Shown: positions 17,406 through 25,314 of the stretch, piece by piece | Layout of the letters: each line of letters opens with the position of its first letter | Position numbering within the stretch: position 1 is the first letter of the stretch | NCBI RefSeq assembly: GCF_035942955.1 | Contig: NZ_DASZCQ010000128.1 | Span: 31,071-95,070 of the forward strand | Direction: 5' to 3' | Source: DASYTH01 sp035942955 | GTDB lineage: Bacteria; Actinomycetota; Actinomycetes; Mycobacteriales; Pseudonocardiaceae | Length of the DNA: 64,000 bases | Position numbers and translations under genes: made by a program | The notes under the pieces: generated by a model | Database searches by the model: none | The model's input: the letters and a program-made list of their open reading frames with translations, nothing else | What the model was told of the DNA's origin: nothing

Positions 17406-19133
17406 ATGAGCTTGCTGGAGTTCCGGGACGTCTCGGTCAGCTACGCCGGGGCCCGCACCGGCGTGCCGGCGGTGCGGGGGGTGAGCCTGCGCCTGGACAG
17501 CGGCGAGAAGCTCGGCCTTGCCGGGGAGTCCGGCTGTGGAAAGTCCACTTTGGCCATGTCGGTGCTGCGCCTGCTGCCCCGCTCCGCCACGGTGTCCGGC
17601 CAGATCCTGCTCGACGGCGAGGACGTCGGCGCCATGTCCTGGGGCCGCCTGCGGGCCGTCCGGTGGGCCAGCACGTCCGTGGTGTTCCAGGGCGCGATGC
17701 ACGCCCTCAACCCGGTCCGCAAGGTGGGCGAGCAGATCGCCGAGCCGCTCGTCATCCACCACTCCGGCCCGCAGTCCGCGCCCGCGCTCCGCGCCCGGGT
17801 CAACGAGCTCCTCGGCCAGGTCGAACTGCCCGCCGCCAAGGCCGACGCCTACCCGCACGAGCTGTCCGGCGGCCAGAAGCAGCGCGTCATGATCGCCATG
17901 GCCCTTGCCTGCCGGCCCCGCCTGATCATCGCCGACGAGCCGACCACCGCGCTCGACGTCATCGTCCAGGCCCAGGTCCTCGAGGTCCTCACCCGCCTCG
18001 TCACCGAGCACCACCTCGGCCTGATCATGATCAGCCACGACCTTGCCGTCCTGGCCGCCACCTGCGACCGCCTCGCGATCATGTACCGGGGCGAGATCGT
18101 CGAGGAGGGCGACTCCCGCACCCTGATCCGCGACCCCCAACACCCCCACACCAAGGCCCTCGCCGCCGCCTTCCCCACCGTCGGCGACCCGATCTACCGC
18201 TACGCCCCCGCCACCCTCACCTCGCCAACCCCTCAACAGCCAGCCCCCACCCCGATATGGGGTGGGGGGCGGGTTCGTGGGCAGTTTACCGCCGATCCCC
18301 GACAACAAGATCCAGATCCGGCCGGCCATCCACAGGTGGCGGAGGTGTCCACAGCACCGCTGCTGCGGGTTGACAACCTGCGGGTGACGTTCCACGGCCG
18401 GCACCGCGAGATCACCCACGCCGTCGCCGGCGTCTCGCTCGACGTGCACGAGGGTGAGATCGTCGCCCTGGTCGGCCAGTCCGGCTCCGGCAAGACCACC
18501 CTCGCCCGCACCATCCTCGGCCTCCAGAAACCCACCGCCGGGCAAGTGATCTTCGCCGGCGAACCCATCCCCACCACCTCCCGCGGCCTGCGCGCGTACC
18601 GCCGCCAGGTCCAGCTCGTCCTGCAGGACCCGACAAGCGCGCTCAACCCCCGCCACACCGTCTACGAGGCCGTCGCCGAGGGCCTGCGCATCCACCGCCT
18701 CGCCGGCGACGAGCACGAGCGCGTCGCCGAGGCCCTGCGCAACGCCGAGCTGCGCCCGCCGGAGGAGTTCATGCCGGTCCTCCCGCAGGAGCTGTCCGGC
18801 GGCCAGCGCCAGCGCGTCGTCATCGCCGGCGCCCTTGCCCTCGAGCCCCGCCTGCTCGTCGCCGACGAACCCGTCGCCTCCCTCGACGCCTCCGTGCGCG
18901 GCGAGATCCTCGCCCTCCTGCTGCGCCTGCGGGCCCGCCTCGACCTCGCCGCCCTCGTCATCACCCACGACCTCGGCCTGGCCTGGAACATCGCCGACCG
19001 GGTCGCCGTCATGTACCGCGGCGCCCTCGTCGAAGTCGGCCCCGTCGACGACGTCCTCGCCAATCCCCGGCACGGTTACACCCGCTCCCTGCTCGCCGCC
19101 CTCCCGGACTCCGGCACCGTGAACGTTCAATAG
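17406..19133 (+). CDS. Peptide ABC transporter ATPase, DppD-DppF fusion
   Basis: A 575-residue protein holding both ATPases of the importer. Domain 1 (about 5-255) has Walker A GESGCGKST, signature LSGGQKQR and Walker B LIIADEPTT. Domain 2 (about 320-570) has Walker A GQSGSGKTT, signature LSGGQRQR and Walker B LLVADEPVAS. Dpp and Opp systems usually encode these separately, but fused forms are known in actinobacteria. The join is a proline-rich linker of about 45 residues (SPTPQQPAPTPIWGG and onward). Its DNA contains a perfect G/C hairpin, as if former intergenic sequence had been brought into frame. The reading frame is intact from end to end. Confidence 0.93.
   Translation: MSLLEFRDVSVSYAGARTGVPAVRGVSLRLDSGEKLGLAGESGCGKSTLAMSVLRLLPRSATVSGQILLDGEDVGAMSWGRLRAVRWASTSVVFQGAMHALNPVRKVGEQIAEPLVIHHSGPQSAPALRARVNELLGQVELPAAKADAYPHELSGGQKQRVMIAMALACRPRLIIADEPTTALDVIVQAQVLEVLTRLVTEHHLGLIMISHDLAVLAATCDRLAIMYRGEIVEEGDSRTLIRDPQHPHTKALAAAFPTVGDPIYRYAPATLTSPTPQQPAPTPIWGGGRVRGQFTADPRQQDPDPAGHPQVAEVSTAPLLRVDNLRVTFHGRHREITHAVAGVSLDVHEGEIVALVGQSGSGKTTLARTILGLQKPTAGQVIFAGEPIPTTSRGLRAYRRQVQLVLQDPTSALNPRHTVYEAVAEGLRIHRLAGDEHERVAEALRNAELRPPEEFMPVLPQELSGGQRQRVVIAGALALEPRLLVADEPVASLDASVRGEILALLLRLRARLDLAALVITHDLGLAWNIADRVAVMYRGALVEVGPVDDVLANPRHGYTRSLLAALPDSGTVNVQ
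18243..18268. repeat. Perfect hairpin inside the ATPase linker
   Basis: CCCCCACCCC and GGGGTGGGGG pair perfectly around a five-base GATAT loop. The element lies in the coding sequence between the two ATPase domains. A stem of ten G-C/A-T pairs in coding DNA is unusual and would be an effective terminator or translational block; it is more typical of an intergenic region. Confidence 0.7.
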
Positions 19134-19181
19134 GCCGTTGGGCGGAAACAGGGCGAGTGCACTGTGTAATCTCAAGGCGCC

Positions 19182-20729
19182 ATGGCCACCACCGCCGATG
19201 CGTCGTCAGACGTGGAGACAGAAGCGCAGTCCGTCAGTACGGGCGATCACGGGGAGACCGGTGCGCCGCTGCCGGTCCGAACGATCCTGCTCGGATCCGT
19301 CGGGAGTGTGCTGATCCTGCTCGGCGCCCTTGGGGCGGGCGGGATCCTGCTGCACGACCCGATCCTGGGGAATGGGCCGCTGTCGTGGATCCGGTACGGG
19401 CACGGGCAGATGCTGGCCACGATGGTCGTGTACCTGGGATTCGGCCTTGTGGTGTGGTCCTGGGTGCGGTTGGGGCGGCATGTGCTGGCCGGGCGGGTCG
19501 GGACGCGACCGGTGGTGCTCGCGGCGGCCTGCTGGACGGCGCCGCTGCTGATCGCGCCGGCCCTGTTCACCCGGGACGTGTACCTGTACATCGCGTACGG
19601 GACGCTGCCGCTGCACGGGCAGGATCCGTACACGGTGGGGCCCGGGGTGCTGGAGATCCAGCCGATCGTGGAGAACGTCGACGCGTTCTGGCAGACCACG
19701 CCGGCGCCGTACGGACCGCTGTTCATCCTGCTTGCCAAGGGCGTCGTGTGGATCACCGGGACGAACATGATCGCCGGCGTGATCCTGATGCGGCTGGCGC
19801 TGACGCTGGGCATCGTGCCGCTGCTGTGGGCGCTGCCGGGGCTGGTGCGGCACCTTGGCGGGAAGCTGCCGGTCGCGGTGTGGCTGGCGGTCGCCGGACC
19901 GATGACCGTGGTGCACCTGATCGGCGGGCCGCACAACGACGTCCTCATGATCGGCCTGCTGGCGGCGGGCACCGTGCTGGTGCTGGACCGGCGGCACGTG
20001 CTGGGCATCGCGCTGGTGACGCTGGGGGTGGCGGTGAAGGCGACCGCGGTGGTCGCGCTGCCGTTCCTGGTGTGGGTATGGGCCGGGCACCTGAGCTCCA
20101 CCCGGTGGCGCAACTTCGCCAGGGCGGTCACGGCATCGGTGACGATCTTCCTGGTCACGTTCGCGGCGGCCACCCTGGTGTCCGGGGTGGACCTGGGATG
20201 GATCACGGCGCTGGACGCGCCGGGCGCGATCGTCAACTGGATGTCGCTGCCGACCGCGGTGGGGGAGTTCCTGCACACGCTGGCCGGGATCTTCTTCAGC
20301 GATCTGAACAAGACGTATTTCGTGACGGTCACCCGGATTCTCGGCGGGCTGGTGCTGCTCGTGATCGTGGCCCGGCAGTGGTGGGCGGCCCGGGACGGCG
20401 GCCCGGACGCGGTGCGGCGGGCGGCCATCGCGCTGTTCGCCGTGGCGATCCTCTCGCCCGCGACCCTGCCGTGGTACCTGACCTGGGGTTTCGTGCTCGC
20501 CGCTGGCCTGCGGTGGAGCCGGCGGCAGCTGGCCGCGCTGGTGGCGCTGGCCGTGTTCCTGGTGCTCACGTACTCGCCCGCGGGCCGCGACCTGCTCTAC
20601 AACTGGCTGTTCATGGCCGGCGCGGTGGGCATATCCGTGCTGGCCGCAGTGTCACTGCTGCGGCCCGACCCGCTGAAGCTGTTCTCGTCGAACCGCGAAT
20701 CCGATGACCCGCACCCTGCTGACCGCTGA
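19182..20729 (+). CDS. mptB: Polyprenyl-phosphomannose-dependent mannosyltransferase, MptB-like (copy 1)
   Basis: A 515-residue polytopic GT-C glycosyltransferase resembling MptB, the alpha-1,6-mannosyltransferase that starts the mannan core of lipomannan-type lipoglycans in Corynebacteriales. About twelve hydrophobic segments are visible. The first extracytoplasmic loop carries FTRDVYLYIAYG, with the aspartate expected for GT-C enzymes; APYGPLFILLAKG and the HLIGGPHNDVLMIG region are family hallmarks. The donor would be polyprenyl-phosphomannose, made by the ppm1 product at 43914. The stop lies 26 bases inside the next gene, a paralogue in tandem, so both are co-translated. Confidence 0.88.
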   Translation: MATTADASSDVETEAQSVSTGDHGETGAPLPVRTILLGSVGSVLILLGALGAGGILLHDPILGNGPLSWIRYGHGQMLATMVVYLGFGLVVWSWVRLGRHVLAGRVGTRPVVLAAACWTAPLLIAPALFTRDVYLYIAYGTLPLHGQDPYTVGPGVLEIQPIVENVDAFWQTTPAPYGPLFILLAKGVVWITGTNMIAGVILMRLALTLGIVPLLWALPGLVRHLGGKLPVAVWLAVAGPMTVVHLIGGPHNDVLMIGLLAAGTVLVLDRRHVLGIALVTLGVAVKATAVVALPFLVWVWAGHLSSTRWRNFARAVTASVTIFLVTFAAATLVSGVDLGWITALDAPGAIVNWMSLPTAVGEFLHTLAGIFFSDLNKTYFVTVTRILGGLVLLVIVARQWWAARDGGPDAVRRAAIALFAVAILSPATLPWYLTWGFVLAAGLRWSRRQLAALVALAVFLVLTYSPAGRDLLYNWLFMAGAVGISVLAAVSLLRPDPLKLFSSNRESDDPHPADR

Positions 20730-22263
20730 GACCGGCGGCGCACCGGCAAGTCCGGCGTCCGCGGGTCCCCCACCGGTGCGCACGATCGCGCTCGGCACCG
20801 CGGGCAGCCTGCTGATGCTGGCCGGAAGCCTCGGTGCGGCGGCGGTGCTCGTGCCCGACCCCGTCCTTGGCACCGGGCCGCTGTCCTGGCTGCGCTTCGG
20901 GCACGGCCGGATGCTGGCCGGGCTGATGGTCTACGCCGGCTTCGGACTGCTGCTCTGGGCCTGGGTGCGGCTCGGCCGGCACGTGCTGGCGGGTCGGGTG
21001 GGGACCCGGCCGGTGCTCGCGGCCGCGGCGTGCTGGACGGCGCCGCTGCTGGTCGCGCCGGCCCTGTTCAGCCGGGATGTCTACTCCTACCTCGCGCAGG
21101 GGGCGATCACGCTGCGCGGCCTCGACCCCTACGCGGTCGGCCCCGCCGTGCTCGACTCGCCGGAGCTCGTGTCGGGGGTGCACCCGTTCTGGATGGGCAC
21201 GCCGGCGCCGTACGGGCCGCTGTTCATCCTGCTGGCCAAGGGCGTCGTGTGGATCACCGGGACGAACGTGCTCGCCGGTGTGATCCTGATGCGGCTGGTG
21301 CTGACGCTGGGCATCGTGCCGCTGCTGTGGGCGCTGCCCAGGCTGGTCCGGCACCTTGGCGGGAACCTGCCGGTCGCGGCGTGGCTGGCGATCGCAGGGC
21401 CGGTGACCGTGGTGCACCTGATCGGCGGGCCGCACAACGACGTCCTCATGATCGGCCTGCTGGCGGCGGGCACCGCGCTGGTGCTCGAGCGGCGGCACCT
21501 GCTGGGCATCGCACTGCTGACCCTTGCCGTGGCGATCAAGGCCACCGCCGTGGTCGCCCTGCCGTTCCTGGTGTGGATCTGGACCGGGCACCTGGACGCC
21601 ACGCGCTGGCGCGGGTTCGCCAGGGCGGCGGCAGGCTCGCTGGTCACGGTCGGCGCCGTGTTCGCGGTGGTCACCGTGCTCGCCAGGGTGGACCTGGGCT
21701 GGATCTCGATGCTCAGCGCCTCGTCGAGGATCGTGAACTGGCTGTCCCTGTCGACGGCGGTGGGGGAGTTGCTGCACGCCCTCACGGCCATCGTCGCCGA
21801 CGTGAGCCGGTACGACTTCGTGGCGGTCACCCGGCTGCTCGGCATGGCGGCGCTGGCGGCGATCCTGGTCAGGCAGTGGTGGCTCGCCCGGGACGGCGGT
21901 CCGGACGCCGTCCGCCGGGCGGCCATCGCCCTACTCGCCGTGGCGGTCCTGTCGCCGAGCACGCTGCCCTGGTACCTCACCTGGAGCCTCGTGCTCGCCG
22001 CCGGCCTCGCCTGGCGGCGCGGGCATCTCGCGATCATGGTGGCGGTCGCCGCGTTCCTGGTGGTCCCGTATTCGCCGGACGGCGAGACCCTGCTCTACGT
22101 GTGGCCGTTCATGGCCGTGGCGATCGCCCTGTCCGTTCTGGCCGGGGTGTCGCTGGTGCGTCCCGACCCGTTGGGACTCGGAGGTCGTCAGCGCCCGGTG
22201 GGGCCGACGACGGTGCCCGACTCGGGCGCGTCCGGCACCTCCGGGGTCTCCACGTCGGGCTGA
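20704..22263 (+). CDS. mptB: Polyprenyl-phosphomannose-dependent mannosyltransferase, MptB-like (copy 2)
   Basis: A 519-residue paralogue of the preceding gene, with the same layout: FSRDVYSYLAQG in the first loop, APYGPLFILLAKG, and the HLIGGPHNDVLMIG region. DNA identity rises to a perfect 72-base block (21404-21475 against 19903-19974) while flanks and wobble positions differ, suggesting recent partial gene conversion. The ATG at 20704 lies within copy 1. The 3' end overlaps the convergent secreted-protein gene by 76 bases. Whether the two copies extend different positions of one mannan chain cannot be told from sequence. Confidence 0.87.
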   Translation: MTRTLLTAETGGAPASPASAGPPPVRTIALGTAGSLLMLAGSLGAAAVLVPDPVLGTGPLSWLRFGHGRMLAGLMVYAGFGLLLWAWVRLGRHVLAGRVGTRPVLAAAACWTAPLLVAPALFSRDVYSYLAQGAITLRGLDPYAVGPAVLDSPELVSGVHPFWMGTPAPYGPLFILLAKGVVWITGTNVLAGVILMRLVLTLGIVPLLWALPRLVRHLGGNLPVAAWLAIAGPVTVVHLIGGPHNDVLMIGLLAAGTALVLERRHLLGIALLTLAVAIKATAVVALPFLVWIWTGHLDATRWRGFARAAAGSLVTVGAVFAVVTVLARVDLGWISMLSASSRIVNWLSLSTAVGELLHALTAIVADVSRYDFVAVTRLLGMAALAAILVRQWWLARDGGPDAVRRAAIALLAVAVLSPSTLPWYLTWSLVLAAGLAWRRGHLAIMVAVAAFLVVPYSPDGETLLYVWPFMAVAIALSVLAGVSLVRPDPLGLGGRQRPVGPTTVPDSGASGTSGVSTSG

Positions 22264-22856
22264 TCCACGGCCGGAATCTCCTCGTCGACCACGGGCTCAT
22301 CGACGACCGGCTCGTCGACCACGGGCTCGTCCACCACGGGTTCATCGACCGGCTCTTCCGCGGGTTCCTCGGCAGGCTCCTCCGCCGGCTCGGCACCCTC
22401 GGACCCCGGTACCGTGAAGTTGATCGTCACGTCGTCCGTCACGGTGATCTCGGCTTCCCCGGTGATGTCCTTGTAGTCGCCGGTACCGCCGATCACCGCA
22501 CCCTTCTTCGGTGTGGACACGTCGTCCGACACCAGACCGCTGATGTGGACCTCGCCGTTCTCCAGCCGCAGGATCGCCACACATTGGGACAGCATCCCGC
22601 TGTCGTCCTTGCTGACGACGGCACATTCGCTGGAGCCGTCGCCCTCGTAACCGGTCAGGTTGTCGACGACCGACAGGCTCGCCGTGAACGGCGCGCCTTC
22701 CTCCAGCTCCGCGGTGAACGTGGTGCTCTTGATCGTCGCGGTGGCGTCCACCAGCGGGTCGGCCTGCGGTGCCGCCGTAGCGATGGTCGCCGACGCCACC
22801 GTGATCAGCGCCGCCGCCGGCAGAACGGCCAACGCCCCCGGAATGACGAGCTTCAT
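22188..22856 (-). CDS. Secreted beta-barrel protein with acidic EEP/VDEP tail
   Basis: A 222-residue exported protein. A signal peptide (MKLVIPGALAVLPAAALITV to ATAAPQA) is followed by a domain of about 120 residues. Its GGTGDYKDITGEAEITVTDD stretch resembles the allene-oxide-cyclase/dirigent-like barrel family found in actinobacterial secretomes. Two cysteines could form a disulfide. The C terminus is an acidic proline repeat (EEPAEEPAEEPVDEP, then VVDEP four times), probably extended and able to span the cell wall. No anchor motif is seen. The ATG at 22856 follows GAAAGG. Its last 76 bases overlap the end of mptB copy 2 on the opposite strand. Function unknown. Confidence 0.8.
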   Translation of the reverse strand: MKLVIPGALAVLPAAALITVASATIATAAPQADPLVDATATIKSTTFTAELEEGAPFTASLSVVDNLTGYEGDGSSECAVVSKDDSGMLSQCVAILRLENGEVHISGLVSDDVSTPKKGAVIGGTGDYKDITGEAEITVTDDVTINFTVPGSEGAEPAEEPAEEPAEEPVDEPVVDEPVVDEPVVDEPVVDEEIPAVDQPDVETPEVPDAPESGTVVGPTGR

Positions 22857-22875
22857 GTGATCGACCTTTCCCTCC

Positions 22876-22905
22876 GTAATAGGTCCGGCCACGGAACGTG
22901 GCCAA
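22876..22905 (-). promoter_or_regulatory. Putative promoter of the secreted protein gene
   Basis: On the minus strand, TTGGCC (22905-22900) and TATTAC (22881-22876) are separated by 18 bases, and the start codon follows 19 bases after the -10, leaving a very short leader. The rest of this gap (22906-23116) is relatively AT-rich and contains no gene that I can support. Confidence 0.3.
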
Positions 22906-23116
22906 CACACACAGTAGGGATCAATCGATCATCGGCAACCCCGGCTGCCAGCGACGACTACGACACGTGACGGCGATCCAAAACAAAAGAGTGAGCCCGC
23001 CGGATCCCCCGTCCGTGACGGCCCGAGAACAATGTCACGCGATGTTTTCGCGGCCGCCCGAACAAATACCCGCCAATTGGAAAACACTGCACTTTCTGGG
23101 GCAACGTGGAATGCGG

Positions 23117-24376
23117 TCAGCGCAGCGCCGCGACGGCCTGCACCGCCTGGTCGACCTGCTCCGGCGTGGTGACGATGCTCGGGCCGAAGCGCAGAAAGGG
23201 GTCGTCGTACGGGGTCACGCTGGCCACGATCCGGTGCTCGTCGCGCAGCCGCCGCACGGCCACCCCGGGGCTCATCCCGGCCAGCGAGCACATCACCAGG
23301 CCGGCGGACAGCGCCGGGTCCATCGGCGTGATCAACTTGACGGTCGGGATGCCGGCCAGGCCCTCCTTGAGGCGGGCGACCTGAACCCGGATCCGATCGG
23401 CGATCCGGTCCCGCCCGATGCTCTGGTGGAACTGGAACGCCTCGGTGAGCGCCCAGCGGTGCTCGAAGGAGTGGTAGCCGCCCGGGGTCGCGGCCCCGCC
23501 GGGAGTGCCCCGATCGGAGAAGCTCGGGATCACCGGGCCGACGGCGTCCCAGGCCCGGCCCCACACCAGCCCGGTGCCGCGCGGGCCGAACAGCCACTTG
23601 TGCGTGCCGGTGGTCAGGAAGTCGCAGCCGAGCTCGGTGACCGTGGTGTCCACCGCGCCGAAGCCGTGCACCCCGTCGACCCACAGCAGCGCCCGGTCGG
23701 CGGGATCCCGGCCGGCGTTCACCTCGGCCAGCATCGCGGCGATGGCCTTGACCGGCAGCCGGACGCCGGTGCTCGAGTGCACCCAGGTGATCACCACGAC
23801 CCGGGTGCGCGGGGCGATCCCGTCCCGCAGCCGCGCCACGATGTCGCCCTCGGTGGCCGCGGCCGGGTCGTCGTAGAGCGCGACCCGCCGCACCGGCGCG
23901 CCGGTGCGCTCGGACATCAGGCGCAGCGCCTCGTGGGTGCCGAAGAAGTCGTGCTCGGTGGTCAGCACGTCCTGGCCGGGCAACAGCTTCAGCCCGCCGC
24001 ACAGCAGCCCCATGCCCATCGTGGTGCTGTCGGTCAGCGCGATCTCGCCGGGGACGGCGCCGAGGTAGGCCGCCGCCGCCTCGCGGGCCTGCCGCTCGAG
24101 CTCAGTGTCCCGACGCAGGTATCCATGCGTGTCGGCGTCCAGCCCGGCCCGGTGCCGCTCGATCGCCTCGCGCACCGGCGCCGGGTGCGCGGCGAGCACG
24201 AACGCCGCGAAGTGCGCCAGCTCGGCGTTCAACGGAAACTGCGCCCGCACCGAGTCCCAGTCGTTGGGGTTGAACAACGGTTGCGCCGGGCCGGCGTTGT
24301 CCGTGCATCCGGCAAGCACCCCGACCCCGGACGCAAGCCCGGCCCCCAGCACCGCCCGCCGCCCAAGCCTGACCAT
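23117..24376 (-). CDS. Tat-exported lipoprotein, class V aminotransferase fold
   Basis: A 419-residue PLP-dependent enzyme of the class V/isopenicillin-N-epimerase-like group. The PLP lysine is in TTGTHKWLFGPRGTG and the cofactor-binding aspartate in LLWVDGVHGFG. The N terminus is a twin-arginine signal (LGRRAVLGAGLASGVGVLAGC) ending in a lipobox, so the mature enzyme should be a lipoprotein outside the cell. That is uncommon for PLP enzymes, whose cofactor is normally loaded before Tat export. An in-frame GTG at 24403 overlaps the LD-carboxypeptidase stop (GTGA) and could be the true, coupled start. It is third in an operon with S9 and S66 peptidases. Substrate unknown. Confidence 0.85.
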   Translation of the reverse strand: MVRLGRRAVLGAGLASGVGVLAGCTDNAGPAQPLFNPNDWDSVRAQFPLNAELAHFAAFVLAAHPAPVREAIERHRAGLDADTHGYLRRDTELERQAREAAAAYLGAVPGEIALTDSTTMGMGLLCGGLKLLPGQDVLTTEHDFFGTHEALRLMSERTGAPVRRVALYDDPAAATEGDIVARLRDGIAPRTRVVVITWVHSSTGVRLPVKAIAAMLAEVNAGRDPADRALLWVDGVHGFGAVDTTVTELGCDFLTTGTHKWLFGPRGTGLVWGRAWDAVGPVIPSFSDRGTPGGAATPGGYHSFEHRWALTEAFQFHQSIGRDRIADRIRVQVARLKEGLAGIPTVKLITPMDPALSAGLVMCSLAGMSPGVAVRRLRDEHRIVASVTPYDDPFLRFGPSIVTTPEQVDQAVQAVAALR

Positions 24377-24399
24377 GCCTCCACGGTATCCCGCAAGGC

Positions 24400-25314
24400 T
24401 CACGACAGGGCCGGTTGCCGCAGGGTGAGCGTGCCTGCGTCGGCGTCGAGCCTCGCCGGTGCGCCGAGCGGGATCGTCGGCGAGCAGGGACAGTGCCCGA
24501 AGCCGAGCTCCCAGATCGTCGGGATGCCAAGGGAGCCAAGGAGATCCGCCATCACGTCATACACATCGGACGGTTCGCCGCAGCCGGTCCACGAGCCGAG
24601 CGCGATCCCGGAGACGGCGGTGAACCAGCCGGCCCGGAGCAGCTGGGTGATCATCCGGTCCAGCCGGTACGGCGGCTCGGTCACGTCCTCCAGCACCATG
24701 ATCGCGCCCTCCGGCGGCGGGGGAGCGTCCGGCGCGGCCAACCCGGCCACGAGCAGGCTGAGGTTGCCGCCGACGAGGACGCCCTCGGCCGTCCCGTGCT
24801 CAAGCGTGGCGGCGGCCGGGCCGGTCAGCGTGAGCGCCCGCTCCGGCTCGAACAGCATGCGGCGCAGGTGATCCTGGGCCACCGGGTCGAACAGGTCACC
24901 GGCGATCATGGGGGAGAGCAGCGTGACCACGCCCAGGTGCGCGCGGATCGCTTCGTGCAGGGTCGTGACGTCGCTCGACCCGGCGAGCGCCTTGGGCCCC
25001 GCCGCGGCCATCGCGTCCCAGTCCAGCAGGTCCACCATGCGCAGGCAGCCGTAGCCGCCGCGGGCGCAGATCACCGCGGCCACACCCGGATCGCACCACG
25101 CCCGCTGCAGATCGGCCGCCCGGTCGGCGTCGCCGCCGGCCAGGTACGGCAGCTTGGGGTGCCGGCCGAGCACGTGCCTGCCGACGTCCACCCGCAGTCC
25201 CCAGGCCTCGAGCACCGCCACCCCGCGGTCCAGCCGCGCGGCGTCGACCGGCCCGGCCGGCGCCACCACGGCGACCCGGTCACCCGGCGCCAACCGGCGC
25301 GGCCGCGTGCTCAC
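24400..25314 (-). CDS. LD-carboxypeptidase, S66 family
   Basis: A 304-residue serine peptidase of the LdcA/MccF family. LdcA enzymes release the terminal D-alanine from murein tetrapeptides during cell-wall recycling; MccF members inactivate microcin-type nucleotide peptides. The catalytic triad is visible as Ser114 in AGSSDVTTLH, Glu209 in MVLEDVTEPPYRLDR and His274 in GFGHCPCSPT. The GTG start at 25314 overlaps the TGA of the S9 peptidase (GTGA), and VSTRPRRLAPGDRVAVVAPA is a normal N terminus. No signal is seen, so it acts in the cytoplasm. With the M55/M20/Dpp genes nearby, peptidoglycan peptide recycling is a reasonable inference. Confidence 0.92.
   Translation of the reverse strand: MSTRPRRLAPGDRVAVVAPAGPVDAARLDRGVAVLEAWGLRVDVGRHVLGRHPKLPYLAGGDADRAADLQRAWCDPGVAAVICARGGYGCLRMVDLLDWDAMAAAGPKALAGSSDVTTLHEAIRAHLGVVTLLSPMIAGDLFDPVAQDHLRRMLFEPERALTLTGPAAATLEHGTAEGVLVGGNLSLLVAGLAAPDAPPPPEGAIMVLEDVTEPPYRLDRMITQLLRAGWFTAVSGIALGSWTGCGEPSDVYDVMADLLGSLGIPTIWELGFGHCPCSPTIPLGAPARLDADAGTLTLRQPALS

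Noticed and set aside
8511..18845. Apparent preference for CTT before GCC (CTTGCC) among otherwise C/G-ending leucine codons
   Set aside because: Visible in several genes, but I could not count it reliably against CTGGCC and CTCGCC, so it is not reported as a finding.
17370..19175. A 601-codon open frame on the minus strand opposite the fused ATPase gene
   Set aside because: It is a shadow of GC-rich codon bias: composition is Gly/Asp/Val-rich with no motif, while the plus strand has two perfect ABC ATPase domains.
19182..22263. The tandem mannosyltransferases as a frameshifted single gene
   Set aside because: Both frames are complete with all family motifs and independent starts; this is a duplication, not a broken gene.
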